DNA from: Paludisphaera borealis | GTDB taxonomy: Bacteria > Planctomycetota > Planctomycetia > Isosphaerales > Isosphaeraceae | Length of the DNA stretch: 64,000 nt | Direction: 5' to 3' | NCBI RefSeq assembly: GCF_001956985.1 | Contig: NZ_CP019082.1 | Span: forward strand, 2,480,001-2,544,000 | Part shown: positions 1 through 10,569 of the stretch, in pieces | Position numbering within the stretch: the stretch's first letter is position 1 | How the letters are laid out: the number at the start of each line of letters is the position of its first letter | Program-made: the position numbers and the translations under genes | Notes under the pieces: generated by a model | Database searches by the model: none | Seen by the model: the letters and a program-made list of their open reading frames with translations, nothing else | What the model was told of the DNA's origin: nothing

Positions 1-293
1 ACGAGCTGGTCGGCTGACCGCGGCACGATGTTCTCTTTGATGAGCAGCTTGAGCCCGTCGGCGATCGGCTGCAAGAGCCCGAGCGGGCCGACCCGGTTGG
101 GGCCGATCCGGTCCTGGAACCGAGCGGCCACCTTCCGCTCCAGCCACACCATGTAGGCCACGATGCCAGGGAAAACCCCGGCGAAGCCCACCAGCAGCCA
201 GAGCGCCCATCGCAGTTTCGTGTAGAAGTCGAGCTCGACCAACTGCGACTGGGAAGCCACGACCGTCCCCCGCCAGACCGTATCGAGATCCAC
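1..293 (-). CDS. nuoH: NADH-quinone oxidoreductase subunit H, N-terminal part (runs off the window)
   Basis: Membrane subunit of complex I at the junction of the quinone site and the proton-pumping arm. Reading the minus strand from a GTG at 293 gives a first transmembrane helix ([19 protein letters not shown]) followed by the family hallmark [20 protein letters not shown] and [16 protein letters not shown], the conserved loop that contacts the quinone chamber. The start is supported by a GGGGGAGAGA ribosome site just upstream. Only about 97 residues are in the window. It is the last gene visible in a minus-strand nuo cluster, 57 bp after nuoA. The family call is very secure. Confidence 0.95.
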   Translation of the reverse strand, partial: MDLDTVWRGTVVASQSQLVELDFYTKLRWALWLLVGFAGVFPGIVAYMVWLERKVAARFQDRIGPNRVGPLGLLQPIADGLKLLIKENIVPRSADQL

Positions 294-350
294 TCTCTCC
301 CCCTTCCGAACCTTCGCCGCATCGCCGAGGATCGACCGCGAGCCGTCGTC

Positions 351-710
351 TCACACCCAGCGCAGCACGCCCTTGGCCCAGGCGTAGCCCAGGCCGACGA
401 ACAAGATCGCCAGGAACACCACCATCTCCACCAGGGCGAACGCCCCGAGCCCGGCGTAGCTCACCGCCCACGGATAGAGAAACACCGTCTCAATATCGAA
501 TACCACGAACATGATGGCGTAAATGTAATACTGGATCCGGAACCGCACCCAGGTCTCGCCGTAGGTCTTCACGCCGCACTCGTAGGTGTCGCCCTTGGCC
601 AGCGAATTCTTGCGGGGGGCGATCACCCTCACGATCAGCAGCGGCAAGAGGGCGAAGCCGATCGCCAGCAGGATCAGCAAACCGATGAAGACATAATTGT
701 AAATAACCAT
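351..710 (-). CDS. nuoA: NADH-quinone oxidoreductase subunit A
   Basis: Small membrane subunit of complex I, 119 residues, normal for the family. Three transmembrane segments are visible: residues about 5-30, 60-82 and 88-110. The family signature YECGV lies in the loop after helix 1, and FRIQYYIYAIMFVVFDIETVFLYPW matches the conserved second helix region. The ribosome site is weak (GAGG about 12 bases upstream of the ATG). It lies between a small unknown gene and nuoH, all on the minus strand, so it is likely cotranscribed. Confidence 0.96.
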   Translation of the reverse strand: MVIYNYVFIGLLILLAIGFALLPLLIVRVIAPRKNSLAKGDTYECGVKTYGETWVRFRIQYYIYAIMFVVFDIETVFLYPWAVSYAGLGAFALVEMVVFLAILFVGLGYAWAKGVLRWV

Positions 711-762
711 TGTTCGCGAAACCTCGGGTTGGTTCGGCGGGCGGCTGCGGGGCGGCTTCGAA

Positions 763-1020
763 TCACGACAGCACTTCGACCTCGGTCCGTTCGTCCAGGG
801 CCACTTCGGTGATCTCGCCGTCGACCCGCCGGAGCCGAAGCGTCGGCTGCTGGCAGTACGAGGCCTTGCCCCCCATTTCGATGCCGCCGACCGGGCGGCG
901 GCCTTCGGCCTCGACGACGCCGTCGAACTGGGTTCGCCAGCGGCGGTGTCCGACGCGGACGAACTGAACGATGCGGACCTTCTCGCCGGGGTTGTATTTC
1001 GGCTGCTGAGTGGGAATCAT
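763..1020 (-). CDS. Small conserved-looking protein inside the nuo cluster
   Basis: An 85-residue soluble protein with no family I recognise. It has basic and acidic patches (GEKVRIVQFVRVGHRRWRTQF; DGEITEVALDERTEVEVLS) and reads like a small beta-rich domain. It sits between nuoI and nuoA on the same strand, 52 bp before nuoA, so a role tied to complex I assembly or simply co-transcription is possible, but that is inference from position only. Another frame across the same bases (674-1135) is Arg-rich and looks like a shadow. Confidence 0.6.
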   Translation of the reverse strand: MIPTQQPKYNPGEKVRIVQFVRVGHRRWRTQFDGVVEAEGRRPVGGIEMGGKASYCQQPTLRLRRVDGEITEVALDERTEVEVLS

Positions 1021-1193
1021 ATTCGAGTTTGCCAGGGCGACGCGCCGGCGAGGCGAAAGGCGCGTGGATTTCGGGAATCAGGCCGGTCCTCGCGAAGCCG
1101 GCTGGAAAGGCTTCGGAAACGACTTCCGAGGCCACATCTTAAGCGTGCGTGATGGTCGCGGCAAGCCCCTCCTCGAGGGCCGTCGCGTCCCGG

Positions 1194-1904
1194 TCAGACC
1201 TTCGCCGGCTGGGCCGCGGGCTTCGCCGCCGCCGGGGCCGGCTTGGTCGCCCCGAGGGCCTTCTGGAGCCGCTGATCCTTCTTCTTGGCGACCTTCCCGC
1301 GCTCGACCGTCTCTTCGCTGCTCTGCCACGCGTCGGGATGCGTCTTGGAGTAATACTCGCTCGAAACCAGCAAGTCCTGGAGGCTGTAAATATGGGTCTG
1401 ATGCCGCTCGTAGTTCGACAGCTCGAAATTCTGATCCATCTTGATGGCGTCGAACGGACAGTACTCCGAGCATAGACCGCAGTTCATGCAGACGTCCATG
1501 TCGATGTAGAAGTCTTCGGGCAGCGGGACGACCGTTCCCTTCGGGCTCTTGGCCTGTGTCATCCAGATGCACTGCGGCGGGCACACCTTGGCGCAGATGT
1601 TGCAGCTCGTGCACCGGACGTTGCCGTCCTCGGTGTCGTAGACCAGCACCGGCAAGACGCGGAACCGCTCGTAAACCGGCAGCCGTTCGTCGGGGTATTC
1701 GACGGTGAACAGGCCGTCCGTCTTCGAATCCTGGAGGACCGTCGGTTCGTTGCCGCGACCCGGCTTGCGGAAGAAATCGAGCACCTGGTGGCCGCCGCCC
1801 CGTCGCTTGAACGCGCCGCCGGTGCGGGCGTCGCGCCAGAACGTCAGCAAGAACCGCCTGAGTGTGATCAGGTGCCCTCGTATGACTCCTTGACCCATTC
1901 CCAT
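1194..1904 (-). CDS. nuoI: NADH-quinone oxidoreductase subunit I (two 4Fe-4S ferredoxin)
   Basis: Peripheral-arm subunit that carries clusters N6a and N6b. In 236 residues it shows two CxxCxxCxxxCP motifs: C98/C101/C104/C108 and C139/C142/C145/C149, spaced as in NuoI. The N-terminus (LITLRRFLLTFWRD) resembles the amphipathic anchor of the family. The C-terminus carries an extra Lys/Ala/Pro-rich tail (residues about 205-236) not needed for cluster binding. It lies 70 bp downstream of the nuoBCD fusion and is read in the same direction. Confidence 0.94.
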   Translation of the reverse strand: MGMGQGVIRGHLITLRRFLLTFWRDARTGGAFKRRGGGHQVLDFFRKPGRGNEPTVLQDSKTDGLFTVEYPDERLPVYERFRVLPVLVYDTEDGNVRCTSCNICAKVCPPQCIWMTQAKSPKGTVVPLPEDFYIDMDVCMNCGLCSEYCPFDAIKMDQNFELSNYERHQTHIYSLQDLLVSSEYYSKTHPDAWQSSEETVERGKVAKKKDQRLQKALGATKPAPAAAKPAAQPAKV

Positions 1905-1974
1905 GCGCCGTCCCTCTCGATTTCTTGTCCGAAATGCAAGGCGAGGGGCTGTCCGCCCCTCGTTCGTCTCTCGA

Positions 1975-4563
1975 TCAGCGATCCACTTCGCCGAGCACGA
2001 TGTCGAGGCTTCCCAGGATGCCGACGACGTCGGCGATCGTGTGGCCCATGCACATCTGCTCGAGCGCCGTCAGGTTGATGAAGCTCGGGCTGCGAACGTG
2101 GTAGCGGTAGGCCGTCGGCGACCCGTCGGCGACGACGTAGTAGCCGAGTTCCCCCTTGGGATTCTCGACCCGCGCATAGGCTTCGCCGGCGGGCACCTTG
2201 ATCTGATAGCTCTTTTTGCCCGGGAGGATCGGCCCGTCGGGGATGTCGCGGACCGCCTGCTTGAGAATCCGGACGCTCTCGCGCATCTCCAGGAGGCGGA
2301 CGTAATACCGGTCGTAAAGGTCGCCGTTCTTGCCGGTGATCACGGAGAAGTCGAAGCGGTCGTAGATGCTGTAGGGCGCGGCGCGGCGGATGTCGTAGGC
2401 GACGTTCGAGGCCCGGAGCACGGGACCCGCGGTCGAGAAGTTGATCGCCTGCTCCGGCGTCAACACGCCGACCCCCTTGGAGCGATCGAGGAGGATCTCG
2501 TTCTCCGAGAGGTAGCGGTCCAGCTCGTCGATCCGCTTGTCGAGCCGGTCGTTGACGATCCCCCGGCAGCGCTCGATCCAGCCCTTCGGCAGGTCGAAGG
2601 CGACGCCGCCGAACCGGAAGTAGTTGCACATCATCCGACTGCCCGCGGCCCACTCGAAGAGGTCGAGGATCAGCTCCCGCTCCTCGATGGCGTAGAGCGC
2701 GGGGGTGAAGAACGCGCCCAGGTCGTTGAGCAGGAAGCCGATCGACCACATGTGGCTGGCGATCCGGGTCAGCTCGGCCATGATCACCCGGATGTACTCG
2801 GCCCGCTCGGGGGGCTTGGCGTCGTCGCCCATGAGCTGCTCGACGGCCAGGGCGTAGCCGAAGTTGTTCCCCATGCTCGTCAGGTAGTCGAGCCGATCGG
2901 TGAACGGGAAATTCATCAAGAACGTGTTTCGCTCGCCGATCTTCTCATGATTCCGGTGCATGTAGCCCATGACCGGCTTGAGGCCGACGATCGTCTCGCC
3001 GTCGACCCGGATGTTCATCCGGAACACCCCGTGGGTGCTGGGATGCTGCGGCCCCATGCTGACGATGAACTGATCGGTGCCAAGCTCCTCCACATCGACG
3101 CCCGCCGGCAGGAGGTTCGCCCCCTTGGGGTCCGACGCGCTCGACAGGCTCGCCCAGTCCTTGAAGCCTTTGGGGAACTTGACGTTGGTCCCGTGCGAGG
3201 CGAATTCCTCGGCGCGGAAATGCTGGCCCAGACCTTCGTCGACCCGGCTGGGGAACACCTTGGCGGGCGCTTCGTAGTAGGGTTCGAGGAAGTCTTTGCG
3301 AAGGGGATAATATGCGTATCCGTCCCACATCAAGATCCGCGACAGCTCGGGATGTCCGGTGAATCGGACTCCCATCATGTCATACACTTCGCGCTCTTGC
3401 AGGTCGGCGCCGCGGTAGACGTGGTAGAGCGACGGCAACTCGCCCTCCCCTTCCTTCTCGGCGACGCGGACCCGAAGCACGATCAGCGTCCCGGGGGAAG
3501 TCGTGCTGTCGAGCTGATAGTTCACCTCGATGCAGTCTTCGTAGTGGACGCTCTGGAGACTGACGAGATAGTCGTACTTGATCGGGTTGCGGTCGCGGAG
3601 GTACTGGCAGGCGGGAACCAGCTTCTCGGCCGGGATCAAGAGGCCCGCGTGGACAATCTCGGCCGTCCCGGCGCCCACCTCTTTGTTCAGGCGGTCGGCC
3701 AGCTCCTTGAGCCGCTCGTCGCCGAGCCAGACGAGGCTGGGCCGGACCTCGGCCCGCTTCACCTTCTTCGCGGCCTTGGGCGCGGGGGCCGGCTTGGCCG
3801 CGGCGCCGTCGACCGACGGGCCCGCCGCTTCGTCGCCGGCCTCGATCTCGGGCTGCGGGGCGGGGATCAGGGTCGGCTTGATCAACCCTTCCTCGCGCTT
3901 CTCGACGAGTCCCTGGGCCGTGCGTTCGGCGGCGAGTTCGACGGTCCGAAGGTCCACGAGGTCCGGGCCGAGCACGGGGATCGGGATGTCGCGCTCGACT
4001 TCGGCCCGATACCAAGGCGCGTGACGGATCTTCTCGCCGTCGATCTTCTTCTGAAGCATGATCAGGCCGTTGAGCAGGGCCTGCGGAGTGGGGGGGCAGC
4101 CCGGAACGTAGACGTCGACGGGAAGGTACTTGTCGATGCCGGAGACGACGTTGTACCCCTCTTTGAACGGGCCGCCGCCCGAGGCGCAGGCACCCATCGA
4201 CATCACGTATTTGGGCTCGGGCATCTGGTCGTAGAGCCGGGCGATCATTGGCATCATCGTCTTGGTGACCGTCCCCGAAACGATCATCAAATCGGCTTGC
4301 CGGGGCGAGCCGCGAAACACCTCGGCTCCGAACCGCGCGATGTCGAACCGGCTCGACGCCGTGCAGATCATCTCGATCGCACAGCAGGCCAGGCCGAACC
4401 CGAGCGGCCACAGGCTCGATCGGCGTCCCCAGTTGTAAACCGTGTCGACCATCCCGAGCAGCTCATCCCAGGTGGTGACCAACACGTATCGTTCCAGCTC
4501 CTTCTGGAGCACGGGATCGATGTTCGTGCTCCATTCCGGTCGGACAATCGTCTCATTCGCCAT
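1975..4563 (-). CDS. nuoBCD: Fused NADH-quinone oxidoreductase subunits B, C and D
   Basis: One 862-residue reading frame holds three complex I subunits. Residues about 1-190 are NuoB, with the N2 cluster ligands C60, C61, C126 and C156 ([24 protein letters not shown]). A Pro/Ala/Lys-rich linker (about 215-270) leads into NuoC (about 270-430; [15 protein letters not shown] and LRKDF are diagnostic). NuoD follows to the end ([30 protein letters not shown]-like [16 protein letters not shown]), ending [12 protein letters not shown] fusions are common; the B-C-D triple fusion is less so. ATG start at 4563 begins the visible operon. Confidence 0.95.
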   Translation of the reverse strand: MANETIVRPEWSTNIDPVLQKELERYVLVTTWDELLGMVDTVYNWGRRSSLWPLGFGLACCAIEMICTASSRFDIARFGAEVFRGSPRQADLMIVSGTVTKTMMPMIARLYDQMPEPKYVMSMGACASGGGPFKEGYNVVSGIDKYLPVDVYVPGCPPTPQALLNGLIMLQKKIDGEKIRHAPWYRAEVERDIPIPVLGPDLVDLRTVELAAERTAQGLVEKREEGLIKPTLIPAPQPEIEAGDEAAGPSVDGAAAKPAPAPKAAKKVKRAEVRPSLVWLGDERLKELADRLNKEVGAGTAEIVHAGLLIPAEKLVPACQYLRDRNPIKYDYLVSLQSVHYEDCIEVNYQLDSTTSPGTLIVLRVRVAEKEGEGELPSLYHVYRGADLQEREVYDMMGVRFTGHPELSRILMWDGYAYYPLRKDFLEPYYEAPAKVFPSRVDEGLGQHFRAEEFASHGTNVKFPKGFKDWASLSSASDPKGANLLPAGVDVEELGTDQFIVSMGPQHPSTHGVFRMNIRVDGETIVGLKPVMGYMHRNHEKIGERNTFLMNFPFTDRLDYLTSMGNNFGYALAVEQLMGDDAKPPERAEYIRVIMAELTRIASHMWSIGFLLNDLGAFFTPALYAIEERELILDLFEWAAGSRMMCNYFRFGGVAFDLPKGWIERCRGIVNDRLDKRIDELDRYLSENEILLDRSKGVGVLTPEQAINFSTAGPVLRASNVAYDIRRAAPYSIYDRFDFSVITGKNGDLYDRYYVRLLEMRESVRILKQAVRDIPDGPILPGKKSYQIKVPAGEAYARVENPKGELGYYVVADGSPTAYRYHVRSPSFINLTALEQMCMGHTIADVVGILGSLDIVLGEVDR

Positions 4564-4919
4564 GGTGGGAGTGTCGCCAACTGGGCCAGTCGAGTGCCCT
4601 CTCGGGGGCGGAAATCCGATGGGAGCGGACGCGTCGCGGTTCGCACGGTGCGACGATTCGCCGGAGCTTGTTTCTCGTCGTGATCGAGAACCTGATTCTT
4701 GATTCGCATTGACATGGTAAACCGACCGTGATCGTTCCGCCAGGGGGCACCGTCACCGTCTCGGCGAGCGTCGAAAACCCGGAAAAAACCTCGACTTGCG
4801 ACCCGTCGCGTCCCGCCCGAGACCGGCCCGGCGATCGCGCGGGCGGGGCGAGCCGGCAACCGACGATCGCCCCGCGCACGGCGATTCGGCCCTTTCCGCG
4901 TGAGGGGGATGCGTCCATA
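4564..4919. promoter_or_regulatory. Divergent intergenic region upstream of nuoBCD
   Basis: No credible gene in 356 bp. It separates the minus-strand nuo cluster from the plus-strand membrane protein, so it should hold promoters for both. An imperfect inverted repeat is visible (4724-4738 with 4746-4760, 11 of 15 positions pairing), and a TTGACA lies near 4710 on the plus strand without a convincing -10. Promoter placement is not resolved. Confidence 0.4.
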
Positions 4920-5174
4920 ATGATGGATATGGCAAAGTCCAGGTTTCGATTCACGATCAGCGCCTTGCTCATCTTCGTGGCCTGCATCGCCTTGAACATC
5001 TGGCTGTTCCGGCTGGGCGCGTTGTGGGGAATCCTCGGCCTGAACGTGACCAAGCACGTCGTGATCGCCCTTCTCTGCCAGAATCTGGGGGTCGATCGAG
5101 CGGACGCCCCGAAATCGCCGCTGCCTCGGCGGCTGTCCCCCCCCTCGCCCTCGCAACCCCTTCCCCTGGCCTGA
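4920..5174 (+). CDS. Small single-pass membrane protein
   Basis: An 84-residue protein starting at ATG 4920, chosen because a TGAGGGGGA ribosome site lies 10 bases upstream and because the longer frame (from 4728) adds only low-complexity residues. The N-terminus RFRFTISALLIFVACIALNIWLF is one hydrophobic helix after a short basic patch, a very common layout of small planctomycete membrane proteins; the rest (residues 30-84) ends in a Pro/Ser-rich tail. No function can be assigned. Confidence 0.6.
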   Translation: MMDMAKSRFRFTISALLIFVACIALNIWLFRLGALWGILGLNVTKHVVIALLCQNLGVDRADAPKSPLPRRLSPPSPSQPLPLA

Positions 5175-5462
5175 CCGCGGGTTGCGACGGAACCGGCCCG
5201 ACGCGCCGACGGAACGTCGCCGCGGCCTCGCGCGCCTGGGCTATTTCGGCATGGCCGCCGAAGTCTTGTTCGACTAGAGTGACGCCCGATCCAGCCCCGA
5301 CCTGGATCACGTCGGCTGCCACGCGCCGGGTTGCTCTCGCAGGCCGCGGTGAGGTGCCTCCCCCTCCGCTCGACACCTGAGATCGTGCATTTCCCGCTCG
5401 CCGAAATTTCGCCCGGCGGTCAGGTTCCATGCGATGGAAACAAGTCGGCCCGGAGGGAAACG

Positions 5463-5954
5463 ATGGGCGTGAACCCAGTGGGACGCTTGCTGTTGGTCGA
5501 GGACGAGACGGTCCTCAGAGGCCTCGTAAGCCAGTTCCTGGTGCTCGAGAACTTTGAAGTCGTCGCCGCCGAGGACGGCCTGGCGGCGGTCGAGGCCTAC
5601 GAAGACGGGGGCCCTTTCGACCTTGTCCTGCTCGATCTCAATCTGCCCGTGCTTTCGGGCGTCGAAGCCTGCCGGCGGATCAAGGAGATCCATCCCGAGC
5701 AGCCGTTCCTGGTCTGCAGCGCTGCGATTCTCGATTCGCACATCGCGGCGCTCGAGGCGCTCGGCGTCACCGAATCGCTGGGGAAGCCCTACCACCCCCT
5801 CGAATTGCTGACACGGATTCGAACGATGCTGACCGACACCGGATCGTGCGCGGCGAGCGACCGCGATCACGATCCCAAAACCTGGCGGAACGACCCGCGG
5901 CAAGCCGCGTCGCGTTCGGTCCACGCCTTGTCCGAAGCCCACGTATTCGATTAG
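5463..5954 (+). CDS. Receiver-only response regulator
   Basis: 163 residues. Residues 7-125 form a complete CheY-like receiver: acidic pair E13/D14 (LLLVEDE), phospho-acceptor D58 (LVLLDLNLP), switch Ser near 'LVCSAAI' and the conserved Lys in 'LGKPYHPLELL'. No output domain follows; the last 35 residues are a charged tail. ATG 5463 has a strong GGAGGG ribosome site 4 bases upstream. It has no kinase neighbour, so it is an orphan that presumably acts by protein contact. Confidence 0.88.
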   Translation: MGVNPVGRLLLVEDETVLRGLVSQFLVLENFEVVAAEDGLAAVEAYEDGGPFDLVLLDLNLPVLSGVEACRRIKEIHPEQPFLVCSAAILDSHIAALEALGVTESLGKPYHPLELLTRIRTMLTDTGSCAASDRDHDPKTWRNDPRQAASRSVHALSEAHVFD

Positions 5955-6063
5955 GATGACCGGTTCGTACGCCGCCGGCGCGAAATCCTATCGAGACGCC
6001 GGCGAGCGCTGATACAAGGCATCGCCTTCACGCTTCTTTTTGCGATATGCGAGGGACGGTTTC

Positions 6064-6600
6064 ATGGCTGGGAAACCGCGGAATCGACTGGAACTCCGAC
6101 GTCAGAGCGAGGCCGCTGAGCCTCTGGACCCGATGGAGGACGAAACCGAAGACGTTGTCGAGGACGTCGATGACGAGGAGGTCGCGGTCCGCCCGAAGAA
6201 GAAGGCCAAGGCTCCGGCGAAAACCAAAGCCAAGTCGACCCGGGCGCCGAAGCCCGCGGCTCGCATGCGGATCGTCTGGGTCGTGCTCAACGACGCCTAC
6301 AAGCCGATCGCGACCTTCGACTACGCCCAGAAAGAGGCGGCGGAAGCCAAAGCCGCCGAGATGACGGCCAAAGGCAAGGGCACGCACTTCGTCCAGCGCA
6401 CCAAGGAGGCCATGCCCGAGGACGCCCCAGGCATCGGCGCCACCATCCCGCGAGCCGAAGTCGCCCCGTCGAAAACCAAGGCCGCCGCGAAAGCGAAGCT
6501 CGCCGAACCCATCGTCGACGACCTGGAAGACGACGACGACGAGGACGACAACGACGCCGACTCCGAACCGGAAGACGACGTCGATGACGACGACGAATAA
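6064..6600 (+). CDS. Charged low-complexity protein with a folded core
   Basis: 178 residues. Three parts are visible: an N-terminal acidic stretch then a Lys/Ala/Pro block (residues 40-70, KKKAKAPAKTKAKS), a central segment of ordinary composition (MRIVWVVLNDAYKPIATFDYAQKEAAEAKAAEMTAKGKGTHFV, about residues 68-115) and a very acidic Asp/Glu tail (about 150-178). The central part resembles a small beta-alpha domain that could be functional; the tails suggest a nucleic-acid or chromatin-like partner but that is inference. Start ATG 6064 follows GAGGGACGG; a start 8 codons earlier is also open. A strong hairpin terminator follows. Confidence 0.6.
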   Translation: MAGKPRNRLELRRQSEAAEPLDPMEDETEDVVEDVDDEEVAVRPKKKAKAPAKTKAKSTRAPKPAARMRIVWVVLNDAYKPIATFDYAQKEAAEAKAAEMTAKGKGTHFVQRTKEAMPEDAPGIGATIPRAEVAPSKTKAAAKAKLAEPIVDDLEDDDDEDDNDADSEPEDDVDDDDE

Positions 6601-6660
6601 AAACGACGAATAATAAGTCTCGACCGTCCCTCCCCTCGCGGACGGTCGAGACCTGAATTC

Positions 6661-6707
6661 CAACAAGAAAGCCCCAGCTTCACTAGGAAGCTGGGGCTTT
6701 CTTGTTG
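6661..6707. terminator. Long perfect hairpin, likely bidirectional terminator
   Basis: Two 21-base arms (6661-6681 and 6687-6707) pair perfectly around a 5-base loop. The stem has a GC-rich core (GCCCCAGC) and A/T-rich ends that give T-rich sequence on either strand, so it can stop transcription of the 6064 gene (plus) and of tRNA-Ile (minus). Confidence 0.85.
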
Positions 6708-6793
6708 GTCGTCCTCGAGAAAAGACGATTCGACCGGCGGATGCCCACCGGAATGGTCGTCAACACTCGGACTTGCCGAGCGGGAGTGCAAAG

Positions 6794-6867
6794 TGGGCGC
6801 ACCAGGATTCGAACCTGGGACCTTACCCTTATCAGGGGTACGCTCTAGCCAACTGAGCTATGCGCCC
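6794..6867 (-). tRNA. tRNA-Ile (GAT)
   Basis: A 74-nt cloverleaf on the minus strand: acceptor GGGCGCA/TGCGCCC, D-arm with AGTTGGCTA, anticodon loop CTGATAA giving anticodon GAT, T-arm CCAGG-TTCGAAT-CCTGG, discriminator A. The 3' CCA is not encoded. Confidence 0.96.
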
Positions 6868-6886
6868 TTTGCAAGCGACGAGTCTT

Positions 6887-6914
6887 ATCTTAGTCGAATG
6901 CACCCACGAGTCAA
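6887..6914 (-). promoter_or_regulatory. Sigma-70-like promoter of tRNA-Ile
   Basis: On the minus strand TTGACT (6914-6909) and TAAGAT (6892-6887) are 16 bases apart, about 20 bases upstream of the mature tRNA 5' end. Confidence 0.6.
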
Positions 6915-6951
6915 CCACCGACTCCCCCGGAAGGGGCCAAAACGTCGAAAT

Positions 6952-8076
6952 TCATTTTCGCGGGGGGGGCGTTTCGGCGTTCTGATAGCGTCGGGCAATC
7001 CGCGCCGCCAGGCCGCCGACCGCTTCCCGCAGTGCGTCCGGGCCGATCACCTCCATCTCGTCGCCGAACGACAGAACGACCGACGCGAGATCTTCGAGAG
7101 AATCGACCTCCACCGCCAGTTCGGCGACGTCGCGACCCAACGAGATCATCCGTCGACGGCCTTTCCACGGCAGATCGTCGATTCGACGCGAAAGGCCGCC
7201 CCGGAGCCTCAAGACGATCTCGGGGGAGGCCCCCGCGCGCCGCCGTCGCCCGTGTGACGGGTCGAGGAACCGCTTGAGCTGAAACCGAGGCGGCAGGGTG
7301 TAGGAATCCGTCGTCGGCTCGATTTTCTCGATCCAGGGGAACGGCACCATCACGACGCCGCGGTGAACGCTCGATCGCCCCACCAGGGCCCACTGCCCTT
7401 GAATTCGCGGGAGGCGGTAGAGACTCATCTTCGTCGTCTCGACTTCGGCCTCCGCCCGCCCCTGCTCACGATACCAGAGCCGGATTTGCCGGCGACAGGT
7501 CATGGCGGCGAGAACACCGTCGAAGAGGATGTGACCGTTACCGGGGAGTTCCTCGACCTCAGGAACCTCGGGGAGTAATTCCGAGCAATGATTGATGCTC
7601 GCTCGCAACTCCTGGGGAAGACCCTGAAGCACCTTGTCGACGGCGATCCGGGCCTGGCGCAAGAGCCCGACGGTGCCGGCACCTTCCCAGCACCGGCTGA
7701 TCAACAGCAGCGCGAGCGCCTCCTTCTCCTGGAGCCGCGTCGGCTGAAGGAAGACGTTCCTGGCGAGCTGGTAACCCTGGCGGTCGGGGACGTAATGGAC
7801 AGCGATGCCGGCCGCTCCCAGCGTCGAGAAGTCGCGGTAAATCGTCCGGCGGCTCACCTCGCATGCCTCGGCGAGCTGCCGGGCGTTGGGGCACCGTTCC
7901 GTTTGCAGAAGCATGACGAGTTGGAGGAGCCGCGCCAGCGGGTAGTTTCCGGTCGCGGCGTTCGTCGACGGCGGCTGTGGCGGTGGGATCGCCTGGTTGA
8001 CGGGTGTATGGTGATTCATGATCGCTTGCCGTGTTCCGAGCGTCGTTGCTCTTTGCTTTCGTGCGTCCACCTCCAA
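6952..8076 (-). CDS. WYL-domain transcriptional regulator
   Basis: 374 residues. An N-terminal winged helix of the DeoR/HTH_11 type (about 45-105: LLQLVMLLQTERCPNARQLAEACEVSRRTIYRDFSTL) is followed by a WYL ligand-binding domain (about 185-280; IRLWYREQG, LYRLPRIQGQWALVGRSSVH) and a C-terminal WCX-like extension. WYL regulators sense small molecules or nucleic-acid ligands. The frame opens at TTG 8076; an internal ATG at 8019 is an equally possible start, since the first 19 residues are unlike the family. It lies between the two tRNA genes. Confidence 0.88.
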   Translation of the reverse strand: MEVDARKQRATTLGTRQAIMNHHTPVNQAIPPPQPPSTNAATGNYPLARLLQLVMLLQTERCPNARQLAEACEVSRRTIYRDFSTLGAAGIAVHYVPDRQGYQLARNVFLQPTRLQEKEALALLLISRCWEGAGTVGLLRQARIAVDKVLQGLPQELRASINHCSELLPEVPEVEELPGNGHILFDGVLAAMTCRRQIRLWYREQGRAEAEVETTKMSLYRLPRIQGQWALVGRSSVHRGVVMVPFPWIEKIEPTTDSYTLPPRFQLKRFLDPSHGRRRRAGASPEIVLRLRGGLSRRIDDLPWKGRRRMISLGRDVAELAVEVDSLEDLASVVLSFGDEMEVIGPDALREAVGGLAARIARRYQNAETPPPRK

Positions 8077-8234
8077 AAAGTCTAGTGCGCCACGAGTCGC
8101 AATGAGAACTGGTGAACACTAAAACCCAGGCCGAGAGGCGACGTCGTTTCCGGCCACTCGAATCAGCGCAGACGACACGACCGGCGCATCCCAACCTCTT
8201 CAACGCCGTCTCCGACGCTTTTCGGTCCCTGATG

Positions 8235-8264
8235 TTGACAACGACCCGGCTTTCACCCTATTGT
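8235..8264 (+). promoter_or_regulatory. Promoter of tRNA-Phe
   Basis: TTGACA (8235-8240) and TATTGT (8259-8264) are separated by 18 bases, 17 bases before the tRNA 5' end. Confidence 0.65.
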
Positions 8265-8281
8265 AGAACCCTCATTGCGAC

Positions 8282-9748
<1,467 letters not shown>

Positions 9749-9765
<17 letters not shown>

Positions 9766-9967
9766 AGCTCGCCCCCTTTTCGATCCAGGTGCGGATCGTC
9801 TCTGGGCGCCATCTCGGCATCTTGCCGACCTTGATATCAGGCTGGGGGATCTTGCCGGCGGCGCGCATACGCTCGACCACGCGGCGGCTGCACGCGAGAG
9901 TCCGGGCGAGGTCCACGATCGTCATCAGCGGTTCAATGACACAAGGCGAAGAATCACGGGGCGCCAT
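9749..9967 (-). CDS. Excisionase-like helix-turn-helix protein
   Basis: 72 residues with a MerR/excisionase-type winged helix: MTIVDLARTLACSRRVVERMRAAGKIPQPD then 'KMPRWRPETIRTWIEKG', the classic pattern of Xis-like directionality factors that bind DNA through helix 2 and a basic wing. It lies directly upstream of, and overlaps by 17 bp, the integrase on the same strand, which supports a recombination-directionality role. ATG at 9967; an internal ATG at residue 15 is also possible. Confidence 0.75.
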
Positions 9968-10281
9968 GCGGCGGAACTCCGTTCAGGATGCATTGTCGGC
10001 GCTCTGATCGGCGTCGTAAATGGTGCTCCGCTAGGCGTCCCCCTCGTGGCTTGCTTGCATCCGACTCGGATTGCGGCATCAACGCACTCACTATGACGAG
10101 TTGCGTCGGCCGCCGTCAAGACCCATCGCAGACGCTTGGATGGGTTTTCTGTCAAGAAGGCAGATAAATTTCCGAAATGCAATCATGACGGCCAGCACCT
10201 TGACCGGCGGGTTCGCGTGCCAGAGAATCATCGGTGCGGGCGACTCGTATATTGGAGCGTTGGTGCTGCTGGAGGTGAAGC
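9968..10281. promoter_or_regulatory. Divergent intergenic region between xis/int and the left arm
   Basis: 314 bp with no convincing gene. It should hold promoters for the minus-strand xis-int pair and the plus-strand gene at 10282. No repeated operator or clear -35/-10 pair was picked out. Confidence 0.4.
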
Positions 10282-10539
10282 ATGATTTACATGGAATTCG
10301 GTCATGAGTCCGACATACGAACTGAAGACAGCGAAGGCAACGAGTACCTGCTGCGATCCAAGCAGTTCGGGGGCACAACTTTTGAGCCGCACATTAAGGG
10401 TCCGGTCGAATTGCGAATGAAAGACGAGTCTGACGATCGAAGGGTCGAGTGGATCTCGGTTGGCCACTATCGAATCGCGGACCCCAAAGCATCTAACGGC
10501 GAAATTCTGGTCCATTCGATGGAAGCTCAGCCGATTTGA
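10282..10539 (+). CDS. Small prophage protein of unknown function
   Basis: 85 residues, acidic, with the look of a small beta domain (EGNEYLLRSKQFGGTTFEPH; VEWISVGHYRI). A strong GGAGGTGAAGC ribosome site lies directly before ATG 10282, so translation is likely. Local base composition is lower in GC than the structural genes, which fits an accessory gene acquired separately. No family recognised. Confidence 0.6.
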   Translation: MIYMEFGHESDIRTEDSEGNEYLLRSKQFGGTTFEPHIKGPVELRMKDESDDRRVEWISVGHYRIADPKASNGEILVHSMEAQPI

Positions 10540-10569
10540 AGCAAGGCTAGCCAGGTCCTGGATTGCGAT

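Noticed and set aside
1903-4683. Plus-strand open frame of 926 codons
   Set aside because: It is the antisense of the nuoBCD gene, rich in His, Asp and Arg as expected for a GC-rich shadow; the minus strand has clear complex I motifs.
4724-4760. Imperfect hairpin upstream of the small membrane protein as a riboswitch
   Set aside because: Only 11 of 15 pairs and no conserved riboswitch core; kept only as a note on the intergenic region.
5204-5942. Minus-strand frame opposite the response regulator
   Set aside because: Shadow of the receiver domain; lacks any motif.
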